A stretch of 12,337 nt of DNA, taken from assembly GCA_964443055.1 (NCBI GenBank), contig CAYUBT010000075.1:1-12337 (forward strand), written 5' to 3'. This document shows positions 6,945 through 12,337 of the stretch, piece after piece. Positions within the stretch are counted from its first letter, which is position 1. Every line of letters starts with the position of its first letter. The DNA is from JADYZU01 sp964443055 (GTDB lineage Bacteria; Pseudomonadota; Alphaproteobacteria; Rhodobacterales; Rhodobacteraceae). Position numbers and translations under genes: made by a program. The notes below the pieces were generated by a model, which searched no databases, was not told the origin of the DNA, and was given only the letters and a program-made list of their open reading frames with translations.

Positions 6945-8365
6945 GCATCACCGTCCTGTCCGTCGCCTCCGAATGCGCACCGCTGGTCAAGACCGGGGGC
7001 CTCGCCGATGTCGTGGGCGCGCTGCCCGCGGCACTTGCGGCGCAGGACGTGGACATGCGCGTGCTGCTGCCCGGCTATCCGGCGGTGATGGCGGCGCTCG
7101 ATCAGGGCGAGATCGTGCGCTCGGAGGACGATCTCTTTGGCGGTCCCGCCCGGGTGATCGACGGCCATGCGGGCGGGCTTCGCATCATGGCCGTGGATGC
7201 GCCGCATCTCTTTGCGCGCGAAGGCTCGATCTACCTCGGCCCCGACGGCACCGACTGGCCCGACAACCCCGAACGCTTCGCGGCGCTCTCGTGGATGGGT
7301 GCGCGGATCGCGCGTGAGGGCATCCCCGGCTGGAGGCCCGTGATCGTGCATTGCCACGACTGGCAGGCCGGGTTCCTGCCCGACTACCTTGCAGGGATGG
7401 GCGGCGGTGCGGGCACCGTGCTCACGATCCACAACATCGCCTTTCACGGGCCTGCCCCCGCCGACCGGATCAGGGCATTGCGCCTCGATCCCGAGCGGTT
7501 CACGCCTGCAGGGTACGAATACTGGGGCCATGTCTCGGCCCTGAAGGCCGGGCTGACGCTGGCAGACCGGCTCACTACCGTCTCGCCGACCTATGCGCGC
7601 GAACTCATGACCGAGAGTTTCGGCATGGGGCTCGACGGCGTGATCCGCGACCGGCGCGCGGTGCTGTCGGGCATCCTCAACGGCATCGACGAGGAGGTCT
7701 GGAACCCCGCGACCGACACCCATGTCGCAGCCTACACGAGGCCCGCGGGCAAGGCTGAAAACAAGGCCCGCCTGCGCGCGGAGCTGGGCCTGCCCGACGC
7801 GGACGGCCCGCTCTGCGTTTTGGTGTCGCGGCTGACGGCACAGAAGGGGCTCGACCTGCTGCTGTCCGCCCTGCCCGTCCTGCTGTCGCGCCGGGGGCAG
7901 CTTGCGGTTCTGGGCACGGGCGAGCCTGCGCTGGAAGAGGCGTTCCGCATGGCGGCGCGCGACCCGAATGTCGCCGTGCGCATCACCTATGACGAGGGGC
8001 TGAGCCATCGCATGATTGCCGGAGGCGATGCGATCCTTGTCCCCTCGCGGTTCGAGCCCTGCGGCCTCACCCAGCTTTACGGGCTGCGCTACGGCACGAT
8101 CCCGCTGGTATCCCTGACCGGCGGGCTGGCGGATACCGTCATCAACGCCTCGCCCGCCGCCATGGCGCGCGGGGTGGCGACGGGGCTGCAGTTCTGGCCG
8201 CTGACGGCCGGGACTCTGGGCGATGCGTTTGATCGGCTCTGCGACCTCTGGCAGGATCGCTCGGCCTGGGCGAAGATGCAGCGCAACGCCATGTCCCATC
8301 CGGTCGGCTGGCAGGAGTCCGCGCTTGCCTACGCAAGACTTTATGCCGAGATCGCCGCCGCATGA
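6941..8365 (+). CDS. glgA: Glycogen synthase (ADP-glucose type, GT5)
   Basis: GlgA adds glucose from ADP-glucose to the non-reducing ends of glycogen. At 474 residues it is near the 477 of E. coli. The N-terminal Rossmann domain begins with SVASECAPLVKTGGLADVVGALP, with Lys17 the ADP-glucose-binding lysine of the KTGGL motif (E. coli K15). HCHDWQAG and HNIAFHG follow. The C-terminal domain carries VSRLTAQKG and PSRFEPCGLTQ, in which Glu372 and Cys374 match E. coli E377 and C379. The late motif reads SLTGGLADTV, where the glycogen synthases I recall have RTGGLADTV; some plant starch synthases have Ser before TGGL, so activity is probably kept. The ATG lies inside the glgC stop (ATGA overlap), indicating translational coupling, and the frame extends upstream only as antisense-free read-through of glgC in another phase. 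The end overlaps glgX in the same way. Confidence 0.97.
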   Translation: MSITVLSVASECAPLVKTGGLADVVGALPAALAAQDVDMRVLLPGYPAVMAALDQGEIVRSEDDLFGGPARVIDGHAGGLRIMAVDAPHLFAREGSIYLGPDGTDWPDNPERFAALSWMGARIAREGIPGWRPVIVHCHDWQAGFLPDYLAGMGGGAGTVLTIHNIAFHGPAPADRIRALRLDPERFTPAGYEYWGHVSALKAGLTLADRLTTVSPTYARELMTESFGMGLDGVIRDRRAVLSGILNGIDEEVWNPATDTHVAAYTRPAGKAENKARLRAELGLPDADGPLCVLVSRLTAQKGLDLLLSALPVLLSRRGQLAVLGTGEPALEEAFRMAARDPNVAVRITYDEGLSHRMIAGGDAILVPSRFEPCGLTQLYGLRYGTIPLVSLTGGLADTVINASPAAMARGVATGLQFWPLTAGTLGDAFDRLCDLWQDRSAWAKMQRNAMSHPVGWQESALAYARLYAEIAAA

Positions 8366-10605
8366 CCCGGGGCTTTCCGATCGAGGCGGGGCAACCCTGG
8401 CCCCTGGGCGCGACATTCGACGGCGAGGGCGTGAATTTCGCCGTCTTTTCCGACCATGCCACGCAGATAACGCTTTGCCTGTTCGACGAGAAGGGACAGG
8501 AGCATATCAACATCGACCTGCCCGAATGCGATGGCGGAATCTGGCACGGCTACCTGCCCGGCCTGCGCCCCGGACAGGCCTATGGCTACCGCGCCCATGG
8601 CCCCTACCGTCCCGAGGAGGGGCATCGCTTCAACCCCAACAAGCTGCTGCTCGACCCCTACGCCCGGCGTATCTCGGGCGCGCCGGTCTGGGACGATTCC
8701 CTTTTCGGTTTCGACGTGGCAGCGCACGATGAAGACCTGACCATCGATTCGCGCAATTCCGCCCGCTTCATGACGCGCGGCATCGTCACCGATCCTGCCT
8801 TCACCTGGGGCGAGGACGACCGTCCCGGCGTCTCGTGGTCGCGGACCGTGATCTACGAGGCCCATGTGAAGGGCCTCACGCAGATGCGCACGGACATTCC
8901 GCATCGGGGCACGGTGCTGGGCCTCGCCTCGGACCGGATGCTCGACCATCTCGTGACGTTGGGCGTGACCGCGATCGAACTGCTTCCGGTACAGGCGTTC
9001 CTGTCCGACCGCTGGCTCGTCGGGAAGGGCCTGTCGAACTACTGGGGCTACATGACACTCGGCTTCTTCGCCCCCGAGCCGCGCTATCTGTCACGGGGCG
9101 ATATTGCCGAGTTCCAGCACATGGTTCGCCGCCTGCATTCGGCGGGGATCGAGGTGATCCTCGATGTCGTCTACAATCACACCGCCGAGGGCAATCATCT
9201 GGGACCGACACTTTCGTGGCGCGGGCTCGACAACTTTTCCTATTATCGCCTTGCCGCTGATCCGCGTCATTACGACGACGTGACGGGCACCGGGAACACG
9301 CTGAACCTCGAACATCCGATGGTGCTGCGCATGGTGATGGATTCCCTGCGCTACTGGGTCGAGACCTTCCATGTCGACGGATTCCGCTTCGATCTGGCCA
9401 CGGTGCTGGGTCGCCGCGCGCAGGGGTTCGACCGCAATGCGCCGCTCCTGCAGGCGATCCGGCAGGACCCCGTGCTCGCCGGGGTGAAGCTGATCGCCGA
9501 GCCCTGGGACATCGGGCCCGGTGGCTACCAGCTGGGCAGCTTCCCGCCGCCCTTTGCCGAATGGAACGACAAGTATCGCGACCAGATCCGCAGGCTCTGG
9601 ACAGGGGAGCCGGGGATGGTGCGCAAGCTTGCCGTGCGGCTGGCCGGATCGGCCCTGCGCTTCGACCATTCGCACCGGTCGGCCTCGGCCTCGGTGAATT
9701 TCGTCACCGCCCATGACGGATTCACGCTCATGGATCTCGTCTCCTACGACCGCAAGCACAACGAGGCGAATGGCGAGGGCAACCGCGACGGCAGCAATGC
9801 GAACCATTCCGACAACATGGGGGTGGAAGGACCGGCCGATGACCCCGCCATTCGGGCCGCACGGGCGCAGAGACGGCGCAACCTCATGGCGACACTGTTC
9901 CTCAGCCAGGGCACGCCGATGATCCTTGCAGGCGACGAGCTGGGCAATTCGCAGGGGGGCAACAACAACGCCTATGCGCAGGACAACAAGACCGGCTGGG
10001 TTGACTGGGGCAAGGACAACCGGGGCGAAGACCCCGCCTTTCTCGACTTCATGCGCCGCCTCATCACGCTCAGGCGCGAACATCCCGTGCTGAGGCAGAC
10101 ACGCTTCCTGCATGCGCATGAACGCTTCACCGATGGCCGGCAGGACCTGTTCTGGCGGCGCGCCGACGGCAAGACGATGACCGATGCCGACTGGCAGGAC
10201 GGGGGCCTTGCCCATCTGGTCGTCGAGATGCGCACCGCCTCGGGCACGCCCGAATATGACGAGACCGAACTGGCCGTGCTCACCGTCTTCAACATCGGCG
10301 AGGCGCTGACAGTCACCCTGCCGCCTGCCCCCGAAGGGCGGCGCTGGCTGCGCGTGCTCGACACCGCCAATCCCGAAGCGCCGCCGCGCCCGCAGGAGGG
10401 CGGGATCCGGGTGGCTGCGCATTCGGTTGCGGTCATGATACAGGAAGAGCTGCCCGTCCGGGGCGGAAGAAGGAGCCACAGCGATGAGCACGGTCGCCAC
10501 GACCCCGATCCCGGGCCAGAAACCGGGGACAAGCGGCCTGCGCAAGAAGACGCGGGTCTTCATGGAGCCGCATTTCCTCGAGAACTTCGTCCAGTCGATC
10601 CTTGA
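8362..10605 (+). CDS. glgX: Glycogen debranching enzyme with an unusual C-terminal tail
   Basis: GlgX hydrolyses alpha-1,6 branch points, mainly on short stubs left by glycogen phosphorylase. It starts with a CBM48 module (about 10-100, EGVNFAVFSDHA), followed by the GH13 barrel (IYEAHVKGLT near 164, NYWGYMTLGFFAPE near 230). The catalytic triad is intact: Asp344 in FRFDLATVLGR, Glu380 in IAEPWDIG and Asp452 in TAHDGFTLMD. QGTPMILAGDELGNSQGGNNNAY also fits the GlgX/isoamylase group. The recognisable family sequence ends near residue 693 (VAAHSVAVMIQE), the usual length being about 660-690. A further 54 or so residues, rich in charged residues, Gly and Pro, follow before the stop. Of these, the last 122 nt lie over the start of pgm in another frame. 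This suggests loss of the ancestral stop, so the tail is probably not a domain. The ATG overlaps the glgA stop (ATGA). Confidence 0.95.
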   Translation: MTRGFPIEAGQPWPLGATFDGEGVNFAVFSDHATQITLCLFDEKGQEHINIDLPECDGGIWHGYLPGLRPGQAYGYRAHGPYRPEEGHRFNPNKLLLDPYARRISGAPVWDDSLFGFDVAAHDEDLTIDSRNSARFMTRGIVTDPAFTWGEDDRPGVSWSRTVIYEAHVKGLTQMRTDIPHRGTVLGLASDRMLDHLVTLGVTAIELLPVQAFLSDRWLVGKGLSNYWGYMTLGFFAPEPRYLSRGDIAEFQHMVRRLHSAGIEVILDVVYNHTAEGNHLGPTLSWRGLDNFSYYRLAADPRHYDDVTGTGNTLNLEHPMVLRMVMDSLRYWVETFHVDGFRFDLATVLGRRAQGFDRNAPLLQAIRQDPVLAGVKLIAEPWDIGPGGYQLGSFPPPFAEWNDKYRDQIRRLWTGEPGMVRKLAVRLAGSALRFDHSHRSASASVNFVTAHDGFTLMDLVSYDRKHNEANGEGNRDGSNANHSDNMGVEGPADDPAIRAARAQRRRNLMATLFLSQGTPMILAGDELGNSQGGNNNAYAQDNKTGWVDWGKDNRGEDPAFLDFMRRLITLRREHPVLRQTRFLHAHERFTDGRQDLFWRRADGKTMTDADWQDGGLAHLVVEMRTASGTPEYDETELAVLTVFNIGEALTVTLPPAPEGRRWLRVLDTANPEAPPRPQEGGIRVAAHSVAVMIQEELPVRGGRRSHSDEHGRHDPDPGPETGDKRPAQEDAGLHGAAFPRELRPVDP
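10468..10475 (+). promoter_or_regulatory. Ribosome binding site of pgm, inside glgX
   Basis: AGAAGGAG lies 8 nt before the ATG at 10484. It is one of the best ribosome sites in the cluster and supports a pgm start inside the glgX frame rather than downstream of the glgX stop. Confidence 0.75.
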
Positions 10606-12109
10606 TGCCATCGGCGGCGCGCGGGGCAGAACCTTCGTCCTCGGCGGCGACGGGCGCTGGTTCAACGACCGCGCGGCACAGGTGATCCTGCGCATGGCCG
10701 CAGCCAATGGCGCGGCGCGGGTGATCGTGGGCCGCGATGCGCTGCTTTCCACCCCCGCCGCCTCGCATCTGATCCGCGCGCGCGGCGCGGATGGCGGGGT
10801 CATCATGTCGGCCAGCCACAACCCCGGCGGGCCGGATGCGGATTTCGGGCTGAAGTTCAACACGCCGAACGGCGGCCCCGCACCCGAATCCGTGACCGAT
10901 GCGATCCATGCGCGCACGGAGGACATCACGGAATATCACATCCTCGCGGGTGGGGATATCGACCTTTCCACGCCGGGCATGCAGGCTCTCGGTGCCATGG
11001 CGGTCGAAGTCGTGGACCCGGTTGCCGATTACGCCGCGCTGATGGAGCGCCTCTTCGATTTCGACGCGATCCGGGCGCTGTTCGCAGGCGGCTTCACCCT
11101 GCGCTTCGACGCCATGCATGCGATCACCGGCCCCTATGCGCAGGCGATCCTCGAAGGCAGGCTGGGCGCGGCCCCCGGCAGCGTGGTGAATGCGACCCCG
11201 CTCCCCGATTTCGGCGGTGGCCATCCCGATCCGAATCCGGCCCGTGCACGCGAACTGCACGACCTGATGCTTTCCCCGGTGGCCCCGGATTTCGGCGCGG
11301 CCAGTGACGGGGACGGCGACCGCAACATGATCATGGGGCGCGGCATCTATGTCTCGCCGTCCGACAGTATCGCCTTTCTCGCGGCCAACGCCCGGCTTGT
11401 GCCGGGCTACGCCGGGGGGCTGGCGGGCGTGGCGCGCTCCATGCCCACCTCGGCAGCACTGGACCGGGTGGCCGGGGCGCTCGGCATTCCCTGCCATGAG
11501 ACGCCCACCGGGTGGAAATTCTTCGGCAATCTGCTCGACGCAGGGCTCGCCACGCTCTGCGGCGAGGAATCCTTCGGCACGGGCTCGGATCATGTGCGCG
11601 AGAAGGACGGGCTCTGGGCCGTGCTGTTCTGGCTCAACATCCTCGCGGTGACGAAACGGCCCGTGCTGGCGCTGATGGAGGATCACTGGCGACGGTTCGG
11701 CCGCAACTGGTATTCGCGCCATGACTACGAGGGCCTCGACATTGCGAGTGCCTCGGCGCTGATGGACGGGCTGCGCGCCCACCTGCCCCGCTTGCCCGGG
11801 CAGGTGTTCGGCCCGCTCACCGTCGAGACGGCGGACGATTTCGCCTATGACGACCCGGTCGACGGCAGCCGGACCACGGGCCAGGGCCTGCGCATCCGGT
11901 TCACCGGCGGCGCGCGGGCGGTGTTCAGGCTGTCGGGCACCGGCACGGAAGGGGCGACATTGCGTCTCTATCTGGAGCGGTTCGAGGGTGATCCCGCCGA
12001 CCTTGCCCGCGATCCGCAGGACTTGCTCGCCCCGGTGATCCGCGCCGCCCGCGAGATCGCGCAGATCGCCCGCCATACGGGCCGCGATGTGCCGGATGTC
12101 GTGACCTGA
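10484..12109 (+). CDS. pgm: Phosphoglucomutase (alpha-D-glucose phosphate-specific, PGM1 type)
   Basis: Pgm interconverts glucose-6-phosphate and glucose-1-phosphate, feeding GlgC during synthesis and returning glucose-1-P to glycolysis during breakdown. The 541-residue protein is the PGM1 type found with glg genes in Agrobacterium. The N-terminal QKPGTSGLRKK is a conserved active-site segment. The phosphoserine is Ser111 in SASHNPGGPDADFG (most relatives have TASHNP). The metal loop is DGDGDR (275-280), the sugar-binding loop is GEESFG (360-365), and the phosphate-binding loop is RLSGTGTE (482-489), so all four active-site loops are present. The conserved N-terminus requires the ATG at 10484, with AGAAGGAG 8 nt upstream, which places the first 122 nt inside the glgX frame. 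It is the last gene of the cluster in this window. Confidence 0.97.
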   Translation: MSTVATTPIPGQKPGTSGLRKKTRVFMEPHFLENFVQSILDAIGGARGRTFVLGGDGRWFNDRAAQVILRMAAANGAARVIVGRDALLSTPAASHLIRARGADGGVIMSASHNPGGPDADFGLKFNTPNGGPAPESVTDAIHARTEDITEYHILAGGDIDLSTPGMQALGAMAVEVVDPVADYAALMERLFDFDAIRALFAGGFTLRFDAMHAITGPYAQAILEGRLGAAPGSVVNATPLPDFGGGHPDPNPARARELHDLMLSPVAPDFGAASDGDGDRNMIMGRGIYVSPSDSIAFLAANARLVPGYAGGLAGVARSMPTSAALDRVAGALGIPCHETPTGWKFFGNLLDAGLATLCGEESFGTGSDHVREKDGLWAVLFWLNILAVTKRPVLALMEDHWRRFGRNWYSRHDYEGLDIASASALMDGLRAHLPRLPGQVFGPLTVETADDFAYDDPVDGSRTTGQGLRIRFTGGARAVFRLSGTGTEGATLRLYLERFEGDPADLARDPQDLLAPVIRAAREIAQIARHTGRDVPDVVT

Positions 12110-12248
12110 GCCTGCGACTTTTCGTCACAATCTGCGCGGATTCGCCGCAGGATGACCCGATTTTCGCCCGCTGTCCCTGCCAGAAAATCCGGACTACCCG
12201 CCGATTCTGCCACCGGCGACTGGTGTGTGACGCAAGCTGTTGTGTACC

Positions 12249-12279
12249 GGCGCGGGCCCAACTGCTGCGGGCCCGCGCC
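12249..12279 (+). terminator. GC-rich hairpin downstream of pgm, possible terminator
   Basis: A perfect 11-bp stem (GGCGCGGGCCC at 12249-12259 and its complement at 12269-12279) closes a 9-nt loop. It is followed only by TT and then C/G-rich sequence, so it lacks a good U-tract, as is common in high-GC alphaproteobacteria. It lies 140 nt after the pgm stop. It may terminate the glg transcript, or act on an adjacent transcript beyond the window. The remaining sequence from 12110 to 12337 shows no gene with a convincing start, ribosome site or family match. Confidence 0.5.
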
Positions 12280-12337
12280 TTCCCGGCTCCTGCGCGCCCG
12301 GCACTCCCCCCGCGGGGCAAAATGCCACATCATGCTT

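Noticed and set aside
6728..8416. A 562-residue minus-strand frame antisense to glgA and the end of glgC
   Set aside because: It is rich in Arg, His, Gly and Ala, has no recognisable domain, and is opposite well-conserved genes. High GC at third positions keeps such antisense frames open.
9091..10929. A 612-residue minus-strand frame antisense to glgX and pgm
   Set aside because: It is a shadow of conserved plus-strand coding, with no family motif and no ribosome site worth noting.
10433..12076. A 547-residue minus-strand frame antisense to pgm
   Set aside because: It is a shadow of pgm codon use with an arginine- and histidine-rich composition and no domain.
11925..12333. Minus-strand frames of 121 and 131 residues at the right end
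   Set aside because: They overlap the 3' end of pgm, run through the GC-rich hairpin, and show no recognisable motif, so they are not supported as a convergent gene.

Overview
The window is a GC-rich, densely coded chromosomal segment. Protein sequence and gene order suggest an alphaproteobacterium, most likely Rhodobacterales. The indications are a single-chain 523-residue PntA followed by PntB, alphaproteobacterial-type GlgC and GlgA proteins, a glgB-glgC-glgA-glgX-pgm order, and an intergenic palindrome with CGTCATTGCGAG termini of a kind common in this class. No rRNA, tRNA, CRISPR array, insertion sequence or phage gene was seen.

Region 1 (1-2391, minus strand) holds the proton-translocating NAD(P) transhydrogenase operon. 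pntA (820-2391, GTG start) is followed after 10 nt by pntB, which runs off the left edge so that only its membrane part (269 codons) is present. The enzyme uses the proton gradient to move hydride from NADH to NADP+.

Region 2 (2392-2754) is a 363-bp divergent intergenic region. It carries an 87-bp REP-like inverted repeat (2596-2682), a short open frame just upstream of pntA that might be a leader, and presumably the promoters for both directions, although none can be assigned with confidence.

Region 3 (2755-12109, plus strand) is a tightly packed run of six genes: a small P-loop sugar/nucleoside kinase-like protein, then glgB (branching enzyme), glgC (ADP-glucose pyrophosphorylase), glgA (glycogen synthase), glgX (debranching enzyme) and pgm (phosphoglucomutase). 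Together they cover glucose-6-P to glucose-1-P (Pgm), glucose-1-P to ADP-glucose (GlgC), chain elongation (GlgA), branching (GlgB) and branch removal during breakdown (GlgX). Glycogen phosphorylase (glgP) is not in the window. glgC/glgA and glgA/glgX overlap by ATGA. The glgX frame runs 122 nt into pgm, an unusually long out-of-frame overlap.

Region 4 (12110-12337) has no convincing gene. It holds a strong GC-rich hairpin (12249-12279) that may end the glg transcript.

No undescribed system was recognised: this is ordinary central carbon and redox metabolism. The points most worth a second look are the GlgX tail/pgm overlap, the Asn at the classical activator-lysine position of GlgC, and the kinase placed directly before glgB.
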